Source: Brachionus rotundiformis
Taxonomy: Eukaryota; Rotifera; Eurotatoria; Ploima; Brachionidae
Assembly: GCA_016802295.1 (NCBI GenBank)
Contig: JAESIW010000020.1
Span: forward strand, 296,363 to 360,362
Length of the DNA stretch: 64,000 nt
Direction: 5' to 3'
Below the pieces are notes generated by a model. That model saw only the letters and a list, made by a program, of their open reading frames with translations. It had not been told where the DNA came from and searched no databases. The translations under genes and the position numbers were made by a program. Each line of letters begins with the position of its first letter. Positions within the stretch are counted from its first letter, which is position 1. Shown here in pieces: positions 33,370-43,280 of this stretch.

Positions 33370-34392
33370 ATGGAGCAGGAAAATAAATCTGGAGCAGATT
33401 TCTTGAATAAGTATTTAGAATATTCAAACTTGAGAGACACTATGAGTTATTTTGGTCTAAAGTATAAGTATTGTTTAGGACAAATTTTTGACCGATCCAT
33501 ATCAAAAATAGAAGAATTTGATGATAGTGGAAAACTTTTGATTTCATCTTTCGGTTGTAAAATGAAAACCGTACAATTGAACCAGCTTAAAGTTGACCAT
33601 CTAGATATTCCGGAGGACTATATCTATTTTATTCTGAATAAAAAAAAAGATATTATTTTAGCTATTGGTAAAAATCAGATCGGCATTTACTTGGTTAATT
33701 CCCAATTATTTTATCCAACGTATTTTAATATGGATCTAAGTTTTTTAGCTCTTATAGAAAACACCTATATTATTTTATCCTCTACAGAAGGAAATTTTAT
33801 TGAAATTCAATATTGGGATAATTTTTTTCCAGGTAATATAATTAATGTTAAGCATTTGGTTGGGCACACTGATGGTGTTATTCGCCTGTGTGTAGTTGAT
33901 GATGACTATCTGCTAAGTGGATCTAGAGATGCCACTATAAAATATTGGAAAATATCAACACTTGAATGTATTAGAACTTTTGTTGGACATAAAGGTTTTG
34001 TCACTTCTCTCATGCATTTGAGTGCTTCTGTATTTATTAGTGGATCAGATGATACGACTTTGAAACTTTGGAATCTAGAAACAGGAGAGTGCTTAAAAAC
34101 GTTTATTGGTCATAAAAATGTCATCTTTGATATGCAAAAAACTAACAAAGGAGAAATTGCTAGTTTAGATATGAATGGTATCTTAAAATTTTGGGATATA
34201 GAAACAGCAACATGTTTGCTTTCTATTTCAAGTGAAACAAATGATAGATGGACATGTTTCAGAATATTGCAATCAGGAAAAATGGTAACTGGTTCTCAAA
34301 CAGGCAAAATTCAAGTCTGGTCAAATGAACAGATAGTTTTCGATTTTCCAGGAAAGGTTTGCTATACGAAAAAAGGCTGTAATATTTTGTAA
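33370..34392 (+). CDS. WD40-repeat protein
   Basis: 340 aa, single exon. The C-terminal half has at least four WD40 repeats. They are marked by GHTDGVIRL ... LLSGSRDATIKYWKI, GHKGFVTSL ... FISGSDDTTLKLWNL, GHKNVIFDM ... LKFWDI and MVTGSQTGKIQVW. The first about 150 residues are less clear and may form degenerate blades. No F-box, signal peptide or membrane segment is seen. Repeats of this kind resemble those in Fbxw/TRAF-type and NACHT-associated WD40 domains, so this may be a stand-alone duplicate. The partner is unknown. Codon use is more AT-rich than in ERCC1 or MARF1, consistent with a fast-evolving or lineage-specific gene. Confidence 0.8.
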   Translation: MEQENKSGADFLNKYLEYSNLRDTMSYFGLKYKYCLGQIFDRSISKIEEFDDSGKLLISSFGCKMKTVQLNQLKVDHLDIPEDYIYFILNKKKDIILAIGKNQIGIYLVNSQLFYPTYFNMDLSFLALIENTYIILSSTEGNFIEIQYWDNFFPGNIINVKHLVGHTDGVIRLCVVDDDYLLSGSRDATIKYWKISTLECIRTFVGHKGFVTSLMHLSASVFISGSDDTTLKLWNLETGECLKTFIGHKNVIFDMQKTNKGEIASLDMNGILKFWDIETATCLLSISSETNDRWTCFRILQSGKMVTGSQTGKIQVWSNEQIVFDFPGKVCYTKKGCNIL

Positions 34393-35834
34393 TTTCTAAT
34401 TAAAATAAATCGTATATATAGAATAAATTTTATCATTCAAAATAACATTTGGCTAAGAAAATTCACTTTAAAATGTAAAACCCATATTTTTTAAATAAAA
34501 AATTGTGAAAAAATTACAAAACCGCTGATTTTAATCCAAGATCATCTAGATAGATTAGAGAGAAAAAAAGATAAAAAGCATTTTAGGATTCTTTTCAAGG
34601 ATTCTTTTTTTTCGGTTTAATTAGAACTTTATATTAAAAATTTCAGAATTCAAGTAATCAAATTTAATTATACAAAATTAGTTAAATTAGTTAAAATAGT
34701 TAAATAGTTTCAAAATATAAGATCAAATTTAGATACAAGTTAAACAAAAGCTTCTTGGTCAATAATTTTTAATGTTTAAAACAAATTTTTCGTTAACTTT
34801 TTTATTTGAATAATTTCTATTTATGATTGTAAGTCCATTTTATTTTTTTATCGTCAAATTGAGTATAGAAAATATTAAATAAGAAATTAAGCACATTGTC
34901 ATCACAATTAACATAAAAAAATTCATTGAATGTGGATAAAATTTAGCTCTTTCTTCAATGCACGAACAATAATACTCTTGGGCTTCGATACAATTATTTA
35001 GGTTTTTTAAAAAGAAAAAAAATGTTTTTTAAATTTACCATTATCTGAATTTAAATTTAAATTTTGGTTTGTGGATGGCAATCCTAAATTTTGATTATTC
35101 ATTTTATCGTCAAAATTACTCGTTTGATTAGGGTCTATAATTTGAAATTAAAACTTAAGAAATCTCAAAAATCAAAAACTTAAATATAGTTTCAATACTC
35201 CCACTCTTTTACTGTTTAGTTTTTAGAGGGACTTATTTCATCAAAAAAGCTAGGGTACATGTTCCCTATTTGTGAAAATTTGATCAAATTTTTGTTTGGT
35301 TTGGTATTTAACTTTAACAAAACACTTATTTGATTTTTATTTTTTTTTTGGATTAAAAAATTAAATGGTATAATTGTTAAGTGGGCGATATTTTCACTGG
35401 CTAAAAATCAAACAGTATTTTAGTGATAATATTGAAATACTGTTTAATTTTTTAGATTTTTTAAAATTCAAATTTTTTAATTTCCAAATTATAGACCAAA
35501 CGTCAAGCGAACAACCATCTCTCCAGTTAAAACTTTGATAATACTGATAAATTATTAATTCTCAAGATTAGCAGTTTAAAAAAATTTCAATGCATAAAAC
35601 TTCAAATTTATTATATTATATGCTATCAATACTTTTGGACATGCTCGAGACAGATTGGAATGCTTAATAATATATATATAAGCTAAAGCAAGACTAGCCT
35701 GCGGAGGGGACCTACTACCTACTTCCTTTTTTTCTTTTAAAAATACTCTCAAGTAATTAAATTTAATTAAGGACCCTTAATAAATTTAATTATAAAAATT
35801 TTTAAATAAATCTTAAATAAAATGATTTTATTAT
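34393..35834. repeat. AT-rich region with an inverted-repeat element (35121-35502)
   Basis: CGTTTGATTAGGGTCTATAA at 35121 pairs with TTATAGACCAAACG ending at 35502; the left arm has a 5-nt insertion. Near 35640-35710 there is a GC-richer motif AAGCAAGACTAGCCTGCGGA. It recurs at about 61300-61320 (AAGCAAGACTAGCTTGCGGA), so it is part of a dispersed repeat. No gene is seen. Confidence 0.45.
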
Positions 35835-36413
35835 TTAACAAATAAGATTAGCATGAGCAAAAATCTTATCCTCAAAAACCAAGAATTTAATCTCAAATTG
35901 GTCATCCCAGCAATTTTCCACTTGTAATTGAATTCCATTTTCACCTTGGCTGAAAATAACATGTTTTATTCTTTCATCTTGAAGTACCAAGTCCAACCTT
36001 TTTCCATCTGTATCATCCGACTGATCTCTTAAAATGGGCTTCCAACAATCAAGACTCTTAAAGCCCGACTTTTCTTCTGCACCAAGTATAATGCTTCCTA
36101 GCATGCCAGAAATGGTCTGATTAGTTGCCAAACAAACCAACTTGCTGGTAAGCAAAGCAGAGAGAGCGCCCGTACTGGCTCCAATTAGGCCATTTTCCAG
36201 AACAGTGTTAGTTCTAGTTCCACTGATGCAGCCGATGAACGCGCCAACAGCAGTAGATGATGCAATTAGTGTAGGCGACAGCTTTTCCTTGCCGGTATCG
36301 ACCAATGCTCCAATAGCGCCAAAGCCCAGACCGGCGCCTGCACCTGCTACTACACCTTTGACATAGCCTGTCGCCTCCATCGAAGCCGTAGATGTACCAA
36401 ACAAAATAGTCAT
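35835..36413 (-). CDS. Glycine/alanine-rich small protein, function unknown
   Basis: 192 aa, single exon, starting MTILFGTSTASMEATG. Residues about 20-120 are Gly/Ala/Ser-rich with GxxxG-type spacing (VVAGAGAGLGFGAIGALVD, AVGAFIGCISG, GLIGASTGALSALL). This suggests glycine-zipper helices that pack in or against a membrane. The C-terminal about 70 residues are hydrophilic and look folded (CWKPILRDQSDDTDGKRLDL). No family is recognised. It is the last of three tightly packed minus-strand genes, 119 bp after TMEM203, so it may be co-transcribed with TMEM203 and CDIN1. The position does not reveal its function. Confidence 0.7.
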   Translation of the reverse strand: MTILFGTSTASMEATGYVKGVVAGAGAGLGFGAIGALVDTGKEKLSPTLIASSTAVGAFIGCISGTRTNTVLENGLIGASTGALSALLTSKLVCLATNQTISGMLGSIILGAEEKSGFKSLDCWKPILRDQSDDTDGKRLDLVLQDERIKHVIFSQGENGIQLQVENCWDDQFEIKFLVFEDKIFAHANLIC

Positions 36414-36532
36414 TTTTCTCTTTCTATGCTTAAATTAAAATAAAAATCTATTTTAAACAAAAATTTATAAGCTTTTAATTCAAACTAAATTTAGATATTT
36501 ATTTTAGAAGTAAAAAAGAAAAAAAATTATTT

Positions 36533-36958
36533 TTAATATATGGCATGGTGTTTTTTGAGCCCACATGTCTTGAACATTAAGATTATCAAATGAAAGTACA
36601 GAGGTATGGCAGCTATTTGAAATTTGAATGAAGACGAGTTGTTGACGAATCGGTAGGTGAGATATTTGAACACGAATCTGGCAAATAGAAGCATGCCAGA
36701 GAGCAGCAAGCGGAACACGGCCATCTTTCTTTGGTTCTGTAAAATTTGCCGAATGAACAAAATGGAGCAGAAATTGGCCTGAAGCAAGTCGACTACAAAC
36801 AATGGCAAGAACACATTGAACCAGTTTAGGTCATAAATCGAGTCCAATTTGACACAAATTAGCACAGTAAAAATAAATATTGACCACAAATTTAAAAATA
36901 TCTCAAATTCGGTCATTACAAACCAACAACAAAGACTTTTTAATTTTATTAAAAACAT
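36533..36958 (-). CDS. TMEM203: TMEM203-like ER membrane protein
   Basis: 141 aa with four hydrophobic segments. It agrees with TMEM203 along its length: TEFEIFLNLWSIFIFTVLIC, then LNWFNVFLPLFVVDLLQANF, AVFRLLLSGM, FVFKYL and a final PLYFHLIILMFKTC. Human TMEM203 is 136 aa. It is an ER-resident tetraspanning protein implicated in calcium handling and STING-dependent signalling. The extra N-terminal about 14 residues may mean that the second Met (VMTEFEIF) is the true start. It lies 53 bp downstream of the CDIN1 stop and 119 bp upstream of the glycine-rich gene, all on the minus strand. Confidence 0.85.
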   Translation of the reverse strand: MFLIKLKSLCCWFVMTEFEIFLNLWSIFIFTVLICVKLDSIYDLNWFNVFLPLFVVDLLQANFCSILFIRQILQNQRKMAVFRLLLSGMLLFARFVFKYLTYRFVNNSSSFKFQIAAIPLYFHLIILMFKTCGLKKHHAIY

Positions 36959-37011
36959 TTTTTATTTACACAAATTATCTAAAAATAGAATAATAAAATT
37001 TTCTTTCTCTT

Positions 37012-37923
37012 TTAAATTAATTCCGCTAGGTCCAATTTGGTAAAGTTTGTCGGAAAAGAGTCACATATGTTAATGAAATTAGAGTTAAAGTTAAACTTTT
37101 CAATATCTTTTAAATAGCCAAACCAGTAAATGACTAGACCAGAGCCAAAGCGATTTAAGTAAAACTTAAACTGATTCTCGTAGTATTCCGAGTGAGATTG
37201 GTCATCACCAAAAGTAGCCTTAGAGTCAATCCAGCTGATTAGGACACCATTGTTGAGACATATAGGAATATCTAGCTTAAAATCAGGCGTCTTGTCAAAG
37301 CCTTTTTCTCTCAGCTCATTTTCTCTGATAAATGAAATGCCATGCTGGACCAGAATACGTTCCAATTTGGACTCGTACTCGATGCCAATTAGATTTTTTA
37401 CCAGGTCAATTGAGGGTCCATAGTCTTCGTCTAGGAAGCAGCATTCCATTATTTCGTAGGCCAAACGGCCGTCTTTGAGCAAATGAGTTTCCCTAATTAG
37501 AAATGAGATTGAAATTTTGTCTTTGTTCTTGATTGACTCCTGGTCGACAAGTTCGAGTTTGTCTTGTTTAATAAGTCCGTCAAGTATTAGTCTGGACATT
37601 AAGATTGGAGCTATTCCGACCTCGGTGGCCATGTCCAGTATTGTGTTGGTGTCCAGATTGTTGGCACATTTTTGAATGTAACTTTGACTCAGATTGATGG
37701 AGTTTTCTTTGAGACGGCGCCAATTAATGGCCGATGAGTCGCTCGACTTGAACATTTGGCGCCGCTTCATATTGCCATATATGCTGGTAAATGTGTCTGA
37801 ATGCAACTCATAGCTTTGGCTCTGCTTTAGCTCACGGCTAATTAAATCATATAAATTTTGTCTAGATAAAGTTTTATTTTTGTTTATAAGATCAATGATC
37901 TTGTCAAAAGCTTGACGATTCAT
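37012..37923 (-). CDS. CDIN1: CDAN1-interacting nuclease 1
   Basis: 303 aa, single exon, near the length of the human protein (about 281 aa). The N-terminal half is helical and holds winged-helix-like segments. The C-terminal half carries the PD-(D/E)XK-like nuclease core: KTPDFKLDIP at about 215, WIDSKATFGDDQSHSEYY at about 232, and NRFGSGLVIYWFGY at about 262. These are hallmark stretches of CDIN1 (C15orf41), the partner of codanin-1 in histone/ASF1 handling, mutated in congenital dyserythropoietic anaemia I. The catalytic-type residues D...DSK are all present. It is the first gene of a three-gene minus-strand cluster. Confidence 0.92.
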   Translation of the reverse strand: MNRQAFDKIIDLINKNKTLSRQNLYDLISRELKQSQSYELHSDTFTSIYGNMKRRQMFKSSDSSAINWRRLKENSINLSQSYIQKCANNLDTNTILDMATEVGIAPILMSRLILDGLIKQDKLELVDQESIKNKDKISISFLIRETHLLKDGRLAYEIMECCFLDEDYGPSIDLVKNLIGIEYESKLERILVQHGISFIRENELREKGFDKTPDFKLDIPICLNNGVLISWIDSKATFGDDQSHSEYYENQFKFYLNRFGSGLVIYWFGYLKDIEKFNFNSNFINICDSFPTNFTKLDLAELI

Positions 37924-39150
37924 CTTACTTTACAGTTTTTTTTTAAATAATAAATTAATTTATATTAAAGAAAATAAAATATACTCTGAGAAAAGCAGAA
38001 TTTTCATTACTTTAAAATTTAATTTTAATGTAATTATAATCAAGAGAATTTTATTTTAAAAGAAGAGTTGATCTTTTGCCATTTTGGTTGGACAAACGTT
38101 GAAGATTGGTTTTTAGTTTCTAATTAAATAAGCACAGCTAATGTCAAATGCTGATGTCCAAAGGATTCAGAAATGCTTTTTAGAAATAATTTTCTTAATT
38201 AAGTTTATCATAAAAGATAAGAGGATCCAATGAAATATATTACAAAAAGTGATGGATCCAGCCAAAATCGGAATTGAGAATAAGTAAATAAATTATTAAG
38301 TAAATACTTAATCGCTTTTTTCATATTATATAGTCACATTTGGTCTTAAAACACATTTTTCCAAAAATTGGCTTTTACCAAGTTTCAAGGCTAATCAACA
38401 GGCTTTTGTCAAGACAATCAGACTGCATTTATTTTTAGATATTAAAAATATGAAAAAGAAATATTTAAATATTTACTCATTAAATAATTAAATAAAAGTT
38501 ACTCAATTAAAAGTTTTAACGTAGTTGCTCGATTTTAGTGACATGTCACTATAAGTGGATATTCGGCTATAGTGACATGTTCTTATGTATCGAACACTGG
38601 TTTTCATTTTGACCTTTTTCGACCATAACGACATGTCACTGTAGTCGAACAAAGTCTAAAAATGTCGATTTTTACATATTTTGGTGTCTAAGTTAGCGAC
38701 ATGTCACTAGTCAAAAAAAACAAAAGAATGATTTCCAAGTAATTGATGCGTATGATAAGATGGGTCATCATATGCTTCAAAATAAAATTTCTTATAGAAA
38801 AATCTTTGATCTTTAGTTAAACAAACAATACTGGCTTAATAGTTGGAATTGCTTGTTTTAGGGTTCCGAACTAACCAAAAAATTTTGAAATTAAAATCTA
38901 TAGATATAAAAATGAATTTTTAAAAAATTGATTATTATTTATTTTCATCTGAGATATGAATTTTCTTGTTTAAAATAGAATTGTGTTTGTCATACTTTAG
39001 TGAGTGGTTAGGGACACCCGTTCAATTATGTTTTTTGTCAGTGATTTCTTAACGTTAATGTTATATTTTAAATCATAAATTAAAATTCAAAAGATTATGC
39101 GAGTAAAAATTAAAAGCTTTGTTTAATAACCTTATGACTTTTGAAATGAA
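37924..39150. repeat. Intergenic region with palindromic repeats and a LINE tail
   Basis: Minus-strand LINE 3' tail (GCCTGTTGATTAGCCTTGAA) at about 38385-38405. From 38537 to 38710 the perfect palindrome AGTGACATGTCACT and near copies of its core (ACATGTCACT or ACATGTT) occur four times, mixed with GGATATTCGGCTATAGTGAC. The pattern is reminiscent of Tc1/pogo-like terminal repeats. No gene is seen. Confidence 0.5.
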
Positions 39151-39545
39151 ATTTAGTCTTAACATGTCATTGTAAAAATTTAAAGAAGAATGACTCAAGA
39201 AATTTGAAATATAATTTAAGGAACAGTGAGAGTCTGATAATATGAACCAACATCAAACTAAGTAAATGGCGAAAAAATTATGGATTTTTTTACTCAAGAC
39301 TTTTAAATTGCTTTGTGATCAAGAGATCAATGTTGAAATCTACAACATTCAAGCATTCAATTTTCAATAATATTGATTTGATTTTTTCAAATTTTGTGAA
39401 AAAATTATAAAAATTTAATTTAAACATTTCAATGTTTTACTTTTTTAAGAATTTATTCATTTTTAATTTGTTTAATTGTTTTTATATTTTTTAAATAATC
39501 GGTCTTTATGACAAGGGCACTAGCCTGTTGATTAACCTTGAAATG
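39151..39545 (+). mobile_element. LINE 3' fragment, same family as 6950-9110
   Basis: Plus strand. TTTAAAGAAGAATGACTCAA, CTTTGTGATCAAGAGATCAA and the terminal GCACTAGCCTGTTGATTAAC correspond in order to 8860-9140 of the long LINE copy. Only the last about 400 bp are retained. Confidence 0.75.
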
Positions 39546-39814
39546 TGAATTGAAATTCTTTTTCCTTTAAAAGACCTAAGGACTGCGAATAATAGATACT
39601 GTTACCTTCATTAAGTTGGTCTCAACCAAGACATTCTTAAGTAAAAGAAAAATTTATCTAATAAATAGAAGGTTGCATGGACTAGTTTTCTATTAATAAA
39701 ATTTAGTTTACAAGTCATAGTCATAAATAATCTCCATGTTTATGAATAAAAAATTTAATTAAAAAATTATGGTTTTTGACTTTATTTACAATTTAATTAA
39801 GATAGAAAAAAATA

Positions 39815-40885
39815 TTAATTTTTTTTTGTAAGCAGAAAAGGGGTTCGAAAAATGTCAAATACTCGATTACATTTGAGCGGACCAAGACCAGGACATAAAT
39901 TCAATTGATCTTTGGTTGCATTGCTTAGTTCTTTGACAGAACCAAACGTTTGCCTTAAAGTAGACGCATCTGTTTTGTTAATTGACTTAATTTGGCAAAG
40001 AAAATCAGTCAAATTGTTGATAAAATTTGAGTTTGTATTATTTTGGCCTTTGGTGTTCGATCCAACTTCAATTTGGTTGGTGGACTTTTCCATTATAATG
40101 TCAGCACTTTTGAACTCATATGCTTTGTAGGTTTCAAGGTAGCGGCCAACTTCTTCCGGTGTCCAGCACAGAATCATGGTTAAATTGGAAAAAATGCATA
40201 TCTTTTCCAGTTCTTTAATACAATGCTTTGGTTCTTTTACGTCCACAAAAGTTAAAAGAACTCGCAGATCATAGGCTCTGCCGAGTTCTTTGACTCTTTG
40301 GTGAAGATAAGTTGGATTAAGGAGATGATACTTCATTGATAGATAAAAGGCACAGCTGTTTCGGCTCATGCAATAGTCAGGAACCAGGGTGTCCGAGAAC
40401 CTCCATTGGACATTGCGGATATGTTTTAGGACAGGATTACCGCGTTGTTTGGCATTAACGATTAGTGAACCACCTCCGAAAGATGAGGTGGAAGTTGAGG
40501 AGGTACTTGTTGTTGATGGTGGTAAGATTTTGGCCAATTTTGGAGCTGGTACATCCGGTTTTTTGAAAACTTCTTCTTCAGTTTTGACAGGCTTTTCAAT
40601 CATGTCTTTGTTTTGGCAAATAAAAGCGGCTAGTAATTCATCGTCCTCATCTTCTTGGTCCTTGCTTGAGCAAGGCTGAGCAGCTTCTTGAGTGACGCAA
40701 ATTTTTTTAGCACATTCTTCAATTTTTTCACTCTGGTCTTGGCAACTGCTGCTGGAAAATTCTCTCGTGTCATTTAAGTTTATTAGTTTTCGCTTTTGGA
40801 ATAGGGTTTGTTTAAATTCGGACCTTTTTTCGTCCTGTTCCTTTTCTTTATTTTCAAGTTCATCATAAGTGGGAATTTTGAACAT
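39815..40885 (-). CDS. ERCC1: DNA excision repair protein ERCC1
   Basis: 356 aa, single exon. The N-terminal about 145 residues are disordered and Ser/Glu/Lys-rich. The central nuclease-like domain begins GNPVLKHIRNVQWRFSDTLV at about 154, with YHLLNPTYLHQRVKELGRAY, VLLTFVDVKEPKHCIKEL and EEVGRYLETYKAYE. The C-terminal tandem helix-hairpin-helix is INKTDASTLRQTFGSVKEL followed by LNLCPGLGPLKCNRVFDIF. ERCC1 is the non-catalytic partner of XPF. Together they cut 5' of lesions in nucleotide excision repair and act in crosslink repair. Between YKAYEFKSAD and the HhH region there is a short Asn-rich insert (NTKGQNNTNSN). The expected interaction elements are present. Confidence 0.96.
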   Translation of the reverse strand: MFKIPTYDELENKEKEQDEKRSEFKQTLFQKRKLINLNDTREFSSSSCQDQSEKIEECAKKICVTQEAAQPCSSKDQEDEDDELLAAFICQNKDMIEKPVKTEEEVFKKPDVPAPKLAKILPPSTTSTSSTSTSSFGGGSLIVNAKQRGNPVLKHIRNVQWRFSDTLVPDYCMSRNSCAFYLSMKYHLLNPTYLHQRVKELGRAYDLRVLLTFVDVKEPKHCIKELEKICIFSNLTMILCWTPEEVGRYLETYKAYEFKSADIIMEKSTNQIEVGSNTKGQNNTNSNFINNLTDFLCQIKSINKTDASTLRQTFGSVKELSNATKDQLNLCPGLGPLKCNRVFDIFRTPFLLTKKN

Positions 40886-41465
40886 TTTTTGAATAATTAT
40901 AAATAAAATTTAATCAAAAATAAATATTTTTTTTTAAATTTAATCACGTGACTTATAGACCAGAATTTGGAGCTTAAAGAATACTCAATTCATGTTAAAT
41001 TAATTGTGATATAAAAGATAATATTTCAGTATTAAAATATAAGGGTCCAAGAGACTCAATAAAACGCTTTGAGATATTACCAGATATTGGCCAAATAAGA
41101 TCGCCAATTGAATTCCGTTTGCTTTCTTGATTATGTTCAATTTCTCGGAAGTAATGCAGAAACCAAAATTTTCTCTTTTATCAATAAAAATTAGATAAAA
41201 AACTAATATGTCTGTTTTTTAAATCATATGCAATTTTGATAGACTGGTAAAGACTGGTAGATGATTTGAACGAGATAGTAAAAAGTTTTCAATAAGAAGA
41301 TAAAAAGGATAAAAGATAAAGTGTCGCTGGCACTTTATTACCTTAAGATACTAAATTCAAATGACCAGTTTACCGAACCACTCAAAAAATGACCATAACT
41401 AAATCAAGTTTGACATTCAAAAAATATAAATAATAAATTATTAGCTATAAAATTTCATGATTTAA
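40886..41465. other. Intergenic DNA between ERCC1 and UBE2E genes
   Basis: No gene is seen. This is the AT-rich 5' flank of ERCC1. Confidence 0.35.
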
Positions 41466-41701
41466 AAGCAAAGTAAAATTTTTGATCAAATTTCAGGCGC
41501 TCAGTCTTGCTCAAACATTTTTAGATGCGCAATTAAATTTAATCGCTGATTTTTATTCTTTTAACATTTCAGAGCTTTATTTTCAAACTTTTGAAAAAAA
41601 GGATTGTAATTTCTAAAAATGCAATGAAATTTAATTGCGCATCTAAAAATGTTTGAGCAAGACTGAGCGCCTGAAATTTGATCAAAAATTTTACTTTGCT
41701 T
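41466..41701. repeat. Perfect 75-bp inverted repeat with 86-bp loop
   Basis: Bases 41466-41540 (starting AAGCAAAGTAAAATTTTTGA) and 41627-41701 are exact reverse complements over all 75 positions by reading. The loop 41541-41626 has no ORF. Perfect arms imply a recent origin or active homogenisation. A transcript through it would form a long RNA hairpin. Confidence 0.9.
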
Positions 41702-42035
41702 GATTTAAAAGAATTTACTTTAACTTTTAATAATTTAAAATATTTTTTCCAATTTGAAAAAATTATACTTTATATTTCTTTTCTAATTAAATTTTTGTGC
41801 ATAAAATTGGTCTTTGAGTAAATTCAAACATAATAAACTTTTTTATAATAAATAATGAATTTTAAATTCTGATCAAAAATAGATAATTATTTAATATTAT
41901 GGTTTAAATTCAAAAATAAATTTATTGAGAAAATAATGAAACATTCACATAATTATCGATTTAAAATCGAAAAAAATTAGATATATAAAATAATAGAAAA
42001 TAAAAAATAAAACTAGTGAGATAATTAATACATAG
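41702..42035. other. 3' flank of the UBE2E gene
   Basis: AT-rich. AATAAA-like words occur on the minus strand. Nothing else is seen. Confidence 0.3.
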
Positions 42036-42617
42036 CTATTGAGCAAATCGTTTGGTCCACTCTTTGGCGATTCGGTCATGTTCTTCACGGTTGGTCAAAT
42101 ACTGAGTGGCTATGGAGCCAACAAGGGGGTCGTTTGGATTCGGATCGGTCATCAGGGAGCAAATTGAGAGCAATACTTTAGATATGGTAAGAGCAGGAGA
42201 CCAGTTATCTTTGAGGATATCGAGACAAATGGCGCCTTGTGAGTTTACATTACAGTGGTAAATGCGTGTTTTGAAGGTGACTTTGGGAGGCTTGAATGGG
42301 TAATCATGGCTAAAATGAATGTCCAGATAGAATATCCCGGACTCGTAGACAGAGCCGGCTGGTCCAAAAATTGTCGAAAACCATTCGTAAAGATTGTCGC
42401 CTTTGGGTCCAGCGCTGCAATTAGGCGGTGGGTCAAGGGTAATTTCGGCTAGTTCTTTCTGAATTCGTTTTGCCGATGTGCTCAGGCTGTTGTTCAGTTG
42501 CTTTTTGGCCATAGTTGGCTTGATTGGCTTCGATGGCTGCTCTTGGTTGCCGTTTGGCTGCTGTGGAGTTTCATTTTGGTTCTGGTTAGAGGAAGTTTGC
42601 TGCTCACTAGATGACAT
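42036..42617 (-). CDS. Ubiquitin-conjugating enzyme E2, UBE2E class
   Basis: 193 aa, single exon. The N-terminal about 45 residues are Ser/Gln/Asn/Pro-rich, the type of extension that separates UBE2E from UBE2D enzymes. The UBC core starts at AKRIQKELAEITLDPPPNCS. RIYHCNVNSQG holds the HCN variant of the HPN motif, as in UBE2E proteins. The catalytic cysteine is Cys131 in GAICLDILKDNWSPAL. The core ends WTKRFAQ. It accepts ubiquitin (or ISG15 in vertebrates) from E1 and passes it on through RING ligases. All expected residues are present. Which of E1/E2/E3 it corresponds to cannot be told. Confidence 0.95.
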   Translation of the reverse strand: MSSSEQQTSSNQNQNETPQQPNGNQEQPSKPIKPTMAKKQLNNSLSTSAKRIQKELAEITLDPPPNCSAGPKGDNLYEWFSTIFGPAGSVYESGIFYLDIHFSHDYPFKPPKVTFKTRIYHCNVNSQGAICLDILKDNWSPALTISKVLLSICSLMTDPNPNDPLVGSIATQYLTNREEHDRIAKEWTKRFAQ

Positions 42618-43280
42618 AGTTAGATATATTTAAATGATAAGCGTGATTTGCTTAATTATGATAATATAAAAAACCTAAATAAAAAATTTAGATTTTTGCC
42701 TATTTCTAATAAAGAAATATATTTCTATGAATTTAAAATTCATTTAATCGGTTATGGTTTAATTTTGAATCAAATAGACAAAAATTTTCTTAACAAAAAA
42801 TGAGCTTGAGTTAAAAAAATAATTATACTTTTTTGGCAAAAGATTTCTGTTTTACCAAGTATTTGATTAGTATTGAGAATTAAAAATTATATTTTTAAAG
42901 CTTTAGTTAAAGACATATAAGATAATTATTTATTACTTTTATTACTTGGTAAAAAAAATTTTTTTTCCACTTCTACAGACCTGCCAATGCCGCCTTTGCC
43001 ATTCAGACAAATTTTTACTTGATCCATTTGAAATTGTAGTTTAAAACGAAAAAATTTTCTTATAATTTCTGAATCGCTATTTTTATTAGAATTATTTTAA
43101 TCTATTTTTTTAAATCAGTTAAATGAATCTAATTTTTCTCTCTTTTATTATCGTATTTACAATTTTGATAAAAAAAACATTTTACAATTACTAATTAAAA
43201 TTAAATATTTATTATTCTGCATTTAAAAGAAAAACTAAGCAAAGATAAAGAATTTTGATTAAATACTTTTATATAATATT
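42618..43280. other. Divergent intergenic region
   Basis: AT-rich sequence between the minus-strand UBE2E gene and the plus-strand adhesion GPCR gene. It should hold both promoters. No motif stands out. Confidence 0.35.
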
